From the NCBI RefSeq assembly GCF_003515705.1, contig NZ_QWEH01000004.1, forward strand, positions 62,001 to 126,000: 64,000 nucleotides of DNA, written 5' to 3'. Positions 49,040-57,488 of this stretch are shown here, one piece after another. The translations under genes were made by a program, and so were the position numbers. The notes below the pieces were generated by a model. That model saw nothing but the letters and a program-made list of their open reading frames with translations. It did not search any database and was not told the origin of the DNA. Numbering within the stretch: the first letter of the stretch is position 1; each line of letters starts with the position of its first letter. The DNA is from Oceanobacillus profundus (GTDB taxonomy: Bacteria; Bacillota; Bacilli; Bacillales; Amphibacillaceae).

Positions 49040-50380
49040 ATGAATTTTATTGGACAAATCTTGCCGGTGGACGGCTATATCGTATCACAAAAAGAAACGT
49101 TGCCGGTAGACTATGCCAAATCATTGACCCATCTGTATCAGCCATTGCTTGGTATAAAGGCGGTAGCACTGTATCAAACCCTTTTGCATGACATCGATTT
49201 AAATCAGGAACAAGCTCCACAGACACATCATACGTTAATGAATTACTTGGACCTTCCTTTAGATGAAATCTTTCAAGCTCGATTGAAACTAGAGGGGATA
49301 GGTTTGCTGAAAACCTATAAGCAAAATTGGGAGTCGAGTGATTTATATACATATGAATTACAGAGCCCATTTGCGCCAAGTAATTTTTTTAAAGATGCGA
49401 TGCTTTCTCAGCTACTGTATCATCATTTAGGCGATCAAAAATTCGAGCTGTTGAAAAACTATTATGGAAGGCAAACAACACCAGGATATGGTGTAAATAT
49501 TACAGCTGCCTTTAGTGAAGTATTTCAAACCTTTACGCCATCTGCAGAAATATTAGAAGTGGATGATAATAGGGGAGCAGAACCTAAGGAAGATACGGAA
49601 ACAACTGATTTTACTTGGATTGAACAAATGCTGAAACAACGAATGGTTCCTCATGCAAAAGTATTAACCACGGAAAATCGTCGTTTGATTTCGCAAATGA
49701 TGGTTTTATACGAATTAGATACGCATGAAATCGACAAGTCTTTACTTTGGGCGCTAAACGATGAAAATCGATTGGATACAGAAGAATTTAAAACTGCTTG
49801 TCATGATTTGTTTAAGGCAAAAAATAACCAAAAACCAATCCGACTTGCCAAAAAAGTTGACGTCTCAGAAACAAAGCAGATTTCGGATAAACCGAAAACT
49901 AAAGAGGAAATCCTCGTCGAAAGATTAGAGACGATGTCACCGAAACAGCTTTTAGAAGATTTATCGAATGGAAATCATGCCTCTGAACAGGATATGAAAG
50001 CTATTCGTGATGTTATGACAACTCAGGGTCTGCCTGGTCCTGTAATGAATGTACTCATTCATTATGTACTGCTACAGACGAACATGAAATTATCAAAGGC
50101 ATACCTTGAAAAAATTGCTAGCCACTGGTCGCGAGCGAATATTCAAACTGCTAAAGAGGCAATGGTTTTTGCGAAGAAGGAGCAAGCAAGCTTCCAAAAT
50201 GCTGTAAAACGTAAAACTGCTTATAACAAAAAGCCGGTTTCCAAGGAAGTAATACCAGATTGGTTTAAAGATAGAAAGCATAAGCAAGAAACACAACCAG
50301 CAGCAAATCAAAACGTCGTGATGACAGAAGAACAGAAGCGAATTGCTGCCCGACTTAGACAATACTCCAATGGGAATTAA
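49040..50380 (+). CDS. dnaB: replication initiation and membrane attachment protein DnaB
   Basis: The 446-aa Firmicute primosome protein that with DnaD and DnaI loads the replicative helicase at oriC and at restart sites. The N-terminal half is winged-helix-like (PVDYAKSLTHLYQPLLGIKAVALYQTLL). The C-terminal DnaB/DnaD domain near residues 310-380 carries LPGPVMNVLIHYVL and the terminal YxxxIAxxW-like YLEKIASHWSRANI motif. It overlaps no gene and is 17 bp from dnaI. Confidence 0.93.
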   Translation: MNFIGQILPVDGYIVSQKETLPVDYAKSLTHLYQPLLGIKAVALYQTLLHDIDLNQEQAPQTHHTLMNYLDLPLDEIFQARLKLEGIGLLKTYKQNWESSDLYTYELQSPFAPSNFFKDAMLSQLLYHHLGDQKFELLKNYYGRQTTPGYGVNITAAFSEVFQTFTPSAEILEVDDNRGAEPKEDTETTDFTWIEQMLKQRMVPHAKVLTTENRRLISQMMVLYELDTHEIDKSLLWALNDENRLDTEEFKTACHDLFKAKNNQKPIRLAKKVDVSETKQISDKPKTKEEILVERLETMSPKQLLEDLSNGNHASEQDMKAIRDVMTTQGLPGPVMNVLIHYVLLQTNMKLSKAYLEKIASHWSRANIQTAKEAMVFAKKEQASFQNAVKRKTAYNKKPVSKEVIPDWFKDRKHKQETQPAANQNVVMTEEQKRIAARLRQYSNGN

Positions 50381-50397
50381 ATTTATGTAGTGTTAGG

Positions 50398-51333
50398 ATG
50401 ATGGCATTGAAACCAATACAATCCACATTAAAGGCATGGATGCAAAAGAATGAAAGCTTTAAAGATAATTATGTCAAAATAAGAAATGAAGTACTGAATG
50501 ACCCTGAAATCAAGGAGTTTCTCTCCCTTCATCCCAATCTGTCACAAGAAGAGATTAATAAAAGCCTTATTAAACTTTATGAATATACAACACAATCAAA
50601 ACAGTGTGACCAATGTGCTTCATATGGATCATGTAAAAATATGGTTCCTGGCTATTCGCCAATTTTACATGTGGAAAAAGATGAAATTAGACTATCTTAT
50701 GAAAAGTGTCATAGCAGGGTTATGTATGAGAAGGAACGGGAACAGCAAAAATTGATTCAAAGTTTGCATGTTCCTAAAGAAATACTTCAAGCTTCAATGG
50801 TAGATATTATCAATGATGAGAGTAGAATTGAGGCTATTGCAGAGTTGCTTGACTTTCTAGATCAAGCAAAAACAAAGCTTCCAAGCAAAGGTCTATATTT
50901 TCACGGTCAGTTTGGCGTAGGAAAAACATATTTATTAGGTGCTCTCGCCAATGAATTGAAAAAGCTTGGTTTATCGTCAACACTTATCTACATGCCAGAA
51001 TTTGTTCGAGAAATAAAAGCTTCTTTTAAAGATGACTCGACAAACGAGAAAATTGATTATTTTAAGAAAGCAGATGTGCTGATGCTCGATGATATAGGTG
51101 CAGAGCTGCAATCGGCTTGGTTCCGTGATGAAATTCTCGGTTCGGTTCTTCAATACCGTATGATGGAGCGACTACCTGTATTCTTTACGTCGAATTATGA
51201 CCTAGAACAATTGGAATTACAGTTAGCCACAACCAAAAGTGGAGTAGAATCGGTAAAAGCAGGCAGAATTATAGAACGTATTAGACAGGTGAGTAAACCT
51301 GTGAAAATGGATGGGCCAAATCGGCGCTTTTGA
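50398..51333 (+). CDS. dnaI: helicase loader DnaI
   Basis: A 311-aa AAA+ ATPase that loads DnaC helicase. The N-terminal domain contains a Cys-rich zinc site (CDQCASYGSC, then CHSR near residue 105). The AAA+ core shows Walker A FHGQFGVGKTYLL, Walker B VLMLDDIGAE and sensor/Arg-finger segment FFTSNYDLEQLE. ATG 50398 and ATG 50401 are both possible. The conserved run of genes breaks here: the next core gene, ytxC, is 7 kb away. Confidence 0.95.
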   Translation: MMALKPIQSTLKAWMQKNESFKDNYVKIRNEVLNDPEIKEFLSLHPNLSQEEINKSLIKLYEYTTQSKQCDQCASYGSCKNMVPGYSPILHVEKDEIRLSYEKCHSRVMYEKEREQQKLIQSLHVPKEILQASMVDIINDESRIEAIAELLDFLDQAKTKLPSKGLYFHGQFGVGKTYLLGALANELKKLGLSSTLIYMPEFVREIKASFKDDSTNEKIDYFKKADVLMLDDIGAELQSAWFRDEILGSVLQYRMMERLPVFFTSNYDLEQLELQLATTKSGVESVKAGRIIERIRQVSKPVKMDGPNRRF

Positions 51334-51358
51334 AGTCTAGGAAAATGAAAATTTGGCT

Positions 51359-51390
51359 CTACCACAGTGCTCGTCATTGTGGTATTTTTT
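51359..51390 (+). terminator. terminator after nrdR-dnaB-dnaI
   Basis: TACCACA and TGTGGTA arms (51360-51366, 51379-51384) with inner pairing, followed by T6. Confidence 0.85.
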
Positions 51391-51414
51391 GTGTCTTTTG
51401 AAAAATACTAGTTA

Positions 51415-52076
51415 TGTCGGGGATTCCATAGAACTTACAGCGAGGTATAAAAAACCTCTCTTCGTGGTAAAGCAATAGTTGGTTTCCCGACGACCACTTC
51501 AAATAGAAGAAGGAGGCATGTAACAATGCAGGACAAGAACAGTTTAAGTTTAGTGCATACAAACATAAGTATCACATTGTGTTTGCACCAGATACAGAAG
51601 ACAAATTATATATGGAAAATATAAAACAAAGTATAGGGGAAATATTAAGAGAACTACGTGAGAGAAACGATGTAAATATTCACGAAGCAAATGCATGTCG
51701 AAATCATATTCATATGTTTGTGAGCATCCCGCCGGAGTTGAGTATATCTCAATTTATGGGATATTAAATAAGAAAGAGTGGTTAAATCGCAAATTCTGGT
51801 GTCGGGGATTCTATGGCGATATATTGGGAAGGCATAAGAAATAAATAGAAGAGAAATTACATAAGAGAAGATTATACAGAGGATCAATTAGAGTTATTCG
51901 AAGAGTTGTATCCATTTACCGGAGAAAAAATAAGAAAAGATAAGAGATTCTTTAGAATCAGTGAGTAGATGGGGTGCATAAGGGGGAACCGCTTAGTGGG
52001 CTTTTTTGGCCGAGACCGTCAAAAGAGGCTTTCAGCCGCAGAACAAACCATCAGTTCACACTGGTGGTTTTGATTA
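51415..52076 (+). mobile_element. degenerate IS200/IS605-type insertion sequence
   Basis: About 660 bp, the usual size for IS200. The left end has a small hairpin (GAGGT 51442-51446, ACCTC 51454-51458) upstream of the transposase start. The right end has the typical GGCCGAGACCG, TTTCAGCCGCAG and a hairpin ACCATCAGT/ACTGGTGGT (52047-52055, 52060-52068). IS200 elements lack terminal inverted repeats, so the outer ends are approximate. Confidence 0.8.
51526..51968 (+). pseudogene. IS200-type transposase TnpA, broken
   Basis: A Y1 HUH transposase remnant. Starting at an ATG after AGGAGG it reads MQDKNSLSLVH, then needs a frameshift near 51560 to continue YHIVFAPDTEDKLYME. The HUH motif region survives as ACRNHIHMFVSIPPELS. 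A stop after FMGY (51767) interrupts it, after which NRKFWCRGFYGD and a late EELYPFTGEK C-terminus are readable. At least two lesions make it inactive. Confidence 0.85.
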
Positions 52077-52646
52077 TAACCATAATTTGTCGTTATTTCT
52101 TCCGATTATTGGTAAAGACTATTGTTTTACCCTCGTATTTGTCAATTAAAAGTTTTCCAATGTTGGTTATCATTAAAAAATACGTTTTAAGATGTCTTTC
52201 TCTATAACCTGATTTTGATGAGTAAAATTTCAATATATACCTAATTTATGTCTATAATTTGTTATTATACATGGGAAATATATCTGACTTAATATGTTTA
52301 AAAGTTGTTAAATTTTTACCAATACATAATGAATATAATTTGCGCCAGTTTTTTAGTATTGTTAGCTTGAACAGGTGCTCGTTTAAGTGACTTACTATCT
52401 GAATACTATTAAGAAATCTATCTATATCTTCATCTATACAATATTGAACCTACCTTATTAATAAGTGATTCTAGTTCTTTGGTATGGTAAGTGTGCTCCT
52501 AGTTGGCCTGAAGACATAACTATTTATATGAAATTTCGCCTCGCAAGATAGCCTAAACTATTAAAGTTTCCTGTAATAAGAAAAATAATGTAATTTATCA
52601 GAATAAAGCCTATCAAAATGTGTCGAATAACGTCGATATTTCCCAA
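52077..52646. other. AT-rich non-coding stretch of the island
   Basis: About 570 bp between the IS200 remnant and the small-peptide promoter. I see no frame with a ribosome site and recognise no transposase piece here. Confidence 0.45.
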
Positions 52647-52676
52647 TTGTTAACTAGTAGTTTAGGCTGATATAAT
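52647..52676 (+). promoter_or_regulatory. strong extended -10 promoter of the 42-codon gene
   Basis: TTGTTA (52647-52652), 18 nt, and TGA-TATAAT, i.e. an extended -10 (TGn) with a perfect TATAAT at 52671-52676. The leader is about 60 nt. Confidence 0.75.
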
Positions 52677-52742
52677 AGCTATTAAGACAACTAGAATTTA
52701 CATTAAAATATCCTAAAAAATAAGAGAAAGGGGGTAAAAGAT

Positions 52743-52871
52743 ATGAAGGAAGATATAAACATAATTGGTTCTGAACAAGACCACAATAAAGTTTCCGAGG
52801 TATTAAATATGATGGATGAGCTTAATGCAGGGCCTGTAAAAGATGATAAAATCAAGGTTGAGTGGACTTGA
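52743..52871 (+). CDS. 42-aa peptide ending Glu-Trp-Thr (candidate precursor)
   Basis: A short gene with complete expression signals: an extended -10 promoter, Shine-Dalgarno AAAGGGGGT 7 nt before the ATG, and a 16-bp terminator hairpin 10 nt after the stop. The peptide is acidic and hydrophilic (starts MKEDINIIGSEQDHN), with no signal peptide, no membrane helix, no cysteine and a single Trp at position 41 of 42. This is leader-like composition with a reactive residue at the extreme C-terminus, as in ComX pheromone precursors. It lies in the same island as isoprenoid-type enzymes and an exporter, about 970 bp upstream of them. Not recognised as a known family; the precursor role is inference. 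Confidence 0.6.
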   Translation: MKEDINIIGSEQDHNKVSEVLNMMDELNAGPVKDDKIKVEWT

Positions 52872-52880
52872 TAATGGATG

Positions 52881-52925
52881 AATAACAAACGTCATATTTA
52901 TATGACGTTTGTTATTCAAATTTTA
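52881..52925 (+). terminator. terminator of the 42-codon gene
   Basis: A perfect 16-bp stem (52881-52896 with 52901-52916) with a TTTA loop, followed by AAATTTTAG. It makes the small gene a separate transcription unit. Confidence 0.85.
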
Positions 52926-53139
52926 GTGAAATTCGAATGAAATATTAACGATTTAAACATTATATTTGACTTCAAAATCCTGCATTGGCGGTGTGATTTA
53001 CGAATCTAGTATTTCAAACATTTTTCGTTAGATGCTTGAGCAATTTTTAAAGAGAATTTGGTAGTATTTCACAAAGTATTGGGCTTGCTTTTCGAACTAC
53101 GATACTAAGAAACATTCTAACGACTCTACGTTTGGAATT

Positions 53140-53450
53140 TGTTACTTGCGTTTGGTTTATTTCTTGTTGTTTGTTGAATGACGATTAAATCCATTGAGTA
53201 GATGCTTTTCTCAATGGCCTTCGGAAAGCTGTAAACATCAATAAATAAACGTAAAGATTTGTTGACGTTACTATACGACTTTTTCCATTTTTCATAGAGT
53301 CTAAAGATGCTTGAGCAAATTCTACATCTTCTGATTAATAAATGCTTCTAAAATCGACACAGATTTCTTGGCGAACTTCTGTGCAAACATTATCTGTAAT
53401 ATTACGAGACGTGAATGAGACAATTTAGGTAGATACATGTAAAAATCGCA
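53140..53450 (-). pseudogene. IS256-type (mutator) transposase C-terminal remnant
   Basis: On the minus strand, pieces in shifting frames read SRNITDNVCTEVRQEICVDFRS, EDVEFAQASLDSMKNGKS and FPKAIEKSIYSMDLIV. These line up with the VHxxRN, DFKxIY, EFAxASLDxF and FPExIxKSIYSTNLIE segments of IS256-family transposases. Several stops and frameshifts are present. Limits are approximate. Confidence 0.7.
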
Positions 53451-53466
53451 ATTGCCGATTAGTGAG

Positions 53467-53680
53467 GATAGTTTAAAGGAGGTCTTGGCATAAATCATTG
53501 GACCCGCACTGATCAGCCTACAACTGGCAAGAACTTCTAAATGAAATCAAAGACAGAGGGTAAAAGCCACCCCCATAACTCATCTCAGACGAATTGATAG
53601 ACATAGTAGATGCGATGTATACAGCCTCTAAGGACACTTGTATCATGCATAGGTTGCATCTAAATAGACGCAGTATAGTG
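53467..53680 (+). pseudogene. IS256-type transposase middle fragment
   Basis: On the plus strand a frame reads DSLKEVLA, then after a shift SAYNWQELLNEIKDRG, then LISDELIDIVDAMYTAS and MHRLHLNR. This matches the ESAYNWQELLxEIKxRG and SDxLxGIxxAxY region of IS256-family transposases. Stops after RG and before LIS break it. Orientation is opposite to the neighbouring IS256 remnant, so two events or an inversion are implied. Confidence 0.7.
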
Positions 53681-53841
53681 GTTAGTAAAATATATTTTGT
53701 AAATGAATAAAACAATGAAAAGGAAGATCTTTTTCTGCTAGAGCATAATGTGTCTTATTCCTGTACGCTTCACTAAAATATGAGGATCTCTTAAAATCTC
53801 CAAATGCTCATGTTGAAAAATATTAATAATTACTATATAGG

Positions 53842-54792
53842 GTGTGGACTAAATTGAATAAGAAAATTTCAACCTTTCGTGAAAAAATTATAAACGATAT
53901 ATATTCATTAGAAGAAGATGGTGTTTATAAAGATTTTGAACTAACAGTTGGAATTGCAACTGAATGGATAACTGGTTATGTATTAAATGCTTTACCAAAA
54001 AAAATAAAAGCCAGAAAGTCAGAAAGTTATTTATTGAAGAGTTCAAGAATTCAAGGTGGTTGGGGATTTAATTCAAATGTGGTAGCTGATGCTGATTCAA
54101 CAGCCATAGTTATTGCTGGAATGAGTATTGAAAACGTTAAAAATAAGGATATAGATTTTTTAGAACAACATATTAGAGAGAGCGGGGGAGTCTCCACCTA
54201 TATTGAACGTGACCTGTTATTAGCTTTTAATGACAATAATAAATATTTTCCAAAAGCTCCTTTAAATATCTATAGAGGCTGGTTACAGGAACATTTATCA
54301 ACCTCATGTAATACACTTATTGCATTAAAATCAGTCTTATCAGACAAGAAAAAAGGAAAAATGGAAACATTTATAATGAATAATTTTTCTGATGGAGTTT
54401 GGTGGGACTATTGGTGGAAAGACTGGTACTATCCTACAATGGTTGCTGTACTTGCGCTTGAGGGCGATATATCTAATTATTACAAGCATAAGATTATAAG
54501 TTACATAAGTGAAACACAATTGATAAATGGTGGATGGGGTAAAAAAGAGTTCGAACCCTTTGCTACATCTTGTATTATGATTACACTAAAAACACTTGGA
54601 TATGAACAATCAATTTTGTATACGGATGCAATTGAAAGCTTTATAAATAATTCAGATTATCGCGTTAACTTGTCTGGTAGAGCTAGAATGAAGGTGCCAT
54701 CTGCTGATGAATTATCACATTTTAAAGGTACAATAGTAAAAGACAACGGTATTTTTACTTTAGCTACAATGTATAATGCACTTAATTATTGA
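53842..54792 (+). CDS. squalene-cyclase/prenyltransferase-repeat protein with DADS motif
   Basis: A 316-aa soluble protein with the alpha/alpha-barrel repeats of squalene cyclases and prenyltransferases. QW-like repeats are visible as QGGWGF (71-76) and QLINGGWG (226-233). Between them VADADSTA (81-88) aligns with the class II catalytic DxDDTA, the third Asp replaced by Ser. It is half the length of a squalene-hopene cyclase, so only one barrel is present. An unusual aromatic cluster WWDYWWKDWYY spans 187-197. The start may be GTG 53842 or TTG 53854; neither has a strong Shine-Dalgarno. Its stop is 18 bp from the next ATG. Function unknown; it probably acts on an isoprenoid. Confidence 0.75.
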   Translation: MWTKLNKKISTFREKIINDIYSLEEDGVYKDFELTVGIATEWITGYVLNALPKKIKARKSESYLLKSSRIQGGWGFNSNVVADADSTAIVIAGMSIENVKNKDIDFLEQHIRESGGVSTYIERDLLLAFNDNNKYFPKAPLNIYRGWLQEHLSTSCNTLIALKSVLSDKKKGKMETFIMNNFSDGVWWDYWWKDWYYPTMVAVLALEGDISNYYKHKIISYISETQLINGGWGKKEFEPFATSCIMITLKTLGYEQSILYTDAIESFINNSDYRVNLSGRARMKVPSADELSHFKGTIVKDNGIFTLATMYNALNY

Positions 54793-54812
54793 ATTGTAAA
54801 TTGAATGGATGG

Positions 54813-55679
54813 ATGTACATGAACCATATGTTTCCGGAAGAAGTCTATAAAATTGTTCGAGAAAAAGAAAAAGAAGCATTTCAAAAACATAGATTGAATT
54901 ATGAACTTAGAATCACGCCATATTCATTATTTCCATATTTTTTTATTAAGGATTCAAAAAATCCCCGTAAGTATGGTGATTTATTTTGTTTAAGTCATCT
55001 ATTATCACAGCAAATGTTTTTATTAGATAACTTTTTGGACGAACAACAACCCGTATCATCAGACTTATTAAAATGTTTTCACTGTCTTTCAGTTATTAAT
55101 AGAGATTTATCAATAAAATTTGGTAGCTCAGTGTATGAACAATTAGAAAATTTGTTAGATAGAACCTTTAGTGTAGCAAAAAAGGAGGAAATATATAGAA
55201 AAAATGAACTCAATATTGATTCAGTAACAATTCACCCGTTAAATGATCAAGAATATCATACTTTCGTCATTGACAAAGTAGCTAGTTGGGAGATAGTTCC
55301 CTACATAGTAGGGATAATTGACGAGGTGAGTTCTAATCAATGGATACGTACATTGCAAAAGATGGCTTTGGTGAATCAGATGTTTGATGATATTATTGAT
55401 TGGAAAGATGATTTACATAAACATCATTGGACTCATTGGACTCAACACCTCGCATCGATTTATAGTGTAAGGGATCCTTCAATATTGATACAAACATTAA
55501 AGAAAGACGAAAGTTTTATACAACTTATAGGCGATAGTTTATCCCGATTACTAACAACTTCTACTACTATTTGCGAGGATTTAGAAACACAAGGGCTTTA
55601 TCAATTAAGTGATTGGTGGACTCGCTCCAAACTAACTACTATAAATAAAATTAACAAGAAAATAACAAGCAATAAGTAG
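54813..55679 (+). CDS. class I isoprenoid-synthase-like protein
   Basis: A 288-aa all-helical protein. Two aspartate-rich motifs are spaced as in polyprenyl synthases and terpene synthases: LLDNFLDEQQ (about 70-79; compare DDxxD) and NQMFDDIIDWKDDL (188-201; compare the FQxxDDIxDxxxD second motif). Overall identity to housekeeping IspA/HepT looks low, and the length is close to ComQ, the class I-fold enzyme that prenylates ComX. The start is uncertain: TTG 54789 overlaps the previous stop, and ATG 54813 or 54819 follow a weak GGATGG. It forms an operon with the cyclase-like gene upstream. Confidence 0.65.
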   Translation: MYMNHMFPEEVYKIVREKEKEAFQKHRLNYELRITPYSLFPYFFIKDSKNPRKYGDLFCLSHLLSQQMFLLDNFLDEQQPVSSDLLKCFHCLSVINRDLSIKFGSSVYEQLENLLDRTFSVAKKEEIYRKNELNIDSVTIHPLNDQEYHTFVIDKVASWEIVPYIVGIIDEVSSNQWIRTLQKMALVNQMFDDIIDWKDDLHKHHWTHWTQHLASIYSVRDPSILIQTLKKDESFIQLIGDSLSRLLTTSTTICEDLETQGLYQLSDWWTRSKLTTINKINKKITSNK

Positions 55680-55754
55680 TGAACCATAGTTATTGGATTA
55701 TATTCTTTCTAGTTTTCGCAGTATAAAAGCTTTAAGTGGATCAGGAGGATCGAT

Positions 55755-56687
55755 ATGCTACTAGAAGTGGAAAAAATAAAAAAAAGTTATAAAGTGAAAA
55801 ATAACATTGTAGAAGCAGTGAAATCAATAGATTTTAGATTAGAATCAAGAAACATCACTGCATTTCTGGGCCCGAACGGTGCTGGGAAAACAACTACAAT
55901 TAAAATGATTGCAGGCCTAATTCACCCCGACTACGGTGACATACGAATTAATGGAAAAAGCGTTATTAATAAAGGACGTTTTGCTCTTAAGGATATAGGC
56001 GCTGTCCTAGAAGGAAGCAGAAATTTATACTGGCGTCTTACACCATTGGAAAACTTTGAGTATTGGGGAGGAATTAAGGGAGTATCCCGTTTAAAGACAT
56101 TGCAAAGAGGCAAAGAACTAATGAGTGCCTTTGGTTTAGAGAGTAAGCTAAATAGTACTGTACAACAGTTAAGCCGTGGGATGCAACAACAGGTTGCTAT
56201 ATGTACGGCGCTTATTCACTCCCCATCGTTATTGCTTTTGGATGAGCCAACATTGGGATTAGATTTGGAGGCTTCGGATCGTATTCAGTCATTGTTAGAG
56301 GTTCTTGCTAAAGAGCAAGAAGTAGGTATTTTACTAACAACACATCAAATGGATGTGGCAGAACGATTATCAGATAGTGTTGCTATTATTAACAATGGGC
56401 AAATAATCAAACAAGGTTTTACTAAAAATGTTCTAAAGCAATTTAGTAGTGGTGAGACTTATATATTTGAATATGTTTTGGAGATACCAAGCGAAAAAAG
56501 GGAGCTATTAAGTAAATATAGGCCTGAGTATATAAATTTATCAACATTTAAAGTTGTCTTAACAGATGCACAAACGCCTTATGAAATTATTGATTTATTA
56601 GAACCATATTCAATACTACGTGTGGAAAAAGACAGTGCAGACTTGGCAACTGTTTTTAGATTCTATACAAGTAATCAAAAGAATTAA
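55755..56687 (+). CDS. ABC transporter ATP-binding protein
   Basis: The 310-aa cytoplasmic ATPase of an ABC-2 type exporter. Walker A GPNGAGKTTTIKM, signature LSRGMQQQ, Walker B LLLLDEPTLGLD and switch His in LLTTHQMD are all intact. The C-terminal 80 residues are a DrrA-like extension. A strong AGGAGG lies 9 nt before the ATG. It is 75 bp after the class I enzyme and 21 bp before its permease. Confidence 0.9.
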   Translation: MLLEVEKIKKSYKVKNNIVEAVKSIDFRLESRNITAFLGPNGAGKTTTIKMIAGLIHPDYGDIRINGKSVINKGRFALKDIGAVLEGSRNLYWRLTPLENFEYWGGIKGVSRLKTLQRGKELMSAFGLESKLNSTVQQLSRGMQQQVAICTALIHSPSLLLLDEPTLGLDLEASDRIQSLLEVLAKEQEVGILLTTHQMDVAERLSDSVAIINNGQIIKQGFTKNVLKQFSSGETYIFEYVLEIPSEKRELLSKYRPEYINLSTFKVVLTDAQTPYEIIDLLEPYSILRVEKDSADLATVFRFYTSNQKN

Positions 56688-56708
56688 GAGATTAGAGAGG
56701 TTATAATA

Positions 56709-57488
56709 ATGATTTTACACGCGTTCATTGCTGAATTTCGCAGAAATATTATTGAGTTTAAACGCTATCCTACGGAGTTTATCAGCCAAGTGTTTTTAGT
56801 GGTTGTAATTTTTTACGGTCTATTTTTGGGAGGGAAGTATATTACTGGAGGAGAAGTATTCGGAGATAGACTATCTGGTGTAGTCATCGGTTATGTTATG
56901 TGGGTATTGGTGTTAGATGCGATTGGAAGTATGGGCTATACTATCTCCGAGGAGTCTAAAAATGGTAACTTAGAACAAGTTTTTCTTAGTCCTTTAGGTG
57001 CAACAACAGTACTCTTTGTAAGAAACTTGGCTAACTTAGTATATTTAATGTTTTTTATCTTAATTGTTGTGGTTTTTATTATGGTATTGACGGGTCATTA
57101 TTTAAGTCTTTCAATCATGAATTTAATTCCTCTCCTAATGGCTGTTGGTATTGCAATAGGAATAGGTTATATAGTTGCCAGCATGACAATAATATTCAAA
57201 AGGACTGATCAATTTTTAAATATGATTCAATTTGCCCTTTTGTTTGTAATCATGACACCTTTCACTGACTTTGGTGGTAACTGGTCATTGGTAGCTATTA
57301 TCGTACCTTTTGCCCCAATGGTTGGACTGCTTAAGGAAATGATAATTAATGATTCTTCCCTTTTAGAAACAAGTTTATTGTTTTGGTGGAGTTGTATTAA
57401 TTTGATAATTTGGTTAGGAGTAGGAGTATTTACTTTTCGTCTAGCTAACAAAAGAGCTAGGAAAATGGGAACACTTGGACATTATTAA
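56709..57488 (+). CDS. ABC-2 type permease
   Basis: The 259-aa membrane partner, with six hydrophobic segments (about 25-45, 57-78, 102-128, 135-160, 168-188, 228-248), the fold of DrrB/NodJ-type exporters of lipids, polyketides or peptides. The conserved SPLGATTVLFVRNL segment (about 94-107) resembles the DrrB/NodJ cytoplasmic loop. It ends the accessory operon. The substrate is unknown; the neighbours suggest an isoprenoid or a modified peptide. Confidence 0.88.
   Translation: MILHAFIAEFRRNIIEFKRYPTEFISQVFLVVVIFYGLFLGGKYITGGEVFGDRLSGVVIGYVMWVLVLDAIGSMGYTISEESKNGNLEQVFLSPLGATTVLFVRNLANLVYLMFFILIVVVFIMVLTGHYLSLSIMNLIPLLMAVGIAIGIGYIVASMTIIFKRTDQFLNMIQFALLFVIMTPFTDFGGNWSLVAIIVPFAPMVGLLKEMIINDSSLLETSLLFWWSCINLIIWLGVGVFTFRLANKRARKMGTLGHY

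Noticed and set aside
51974-52207. 77-codon frame after the IS200 transposase
   Set aside because: It overlaps the structured right end of the IS element and has no ribosome binding site.
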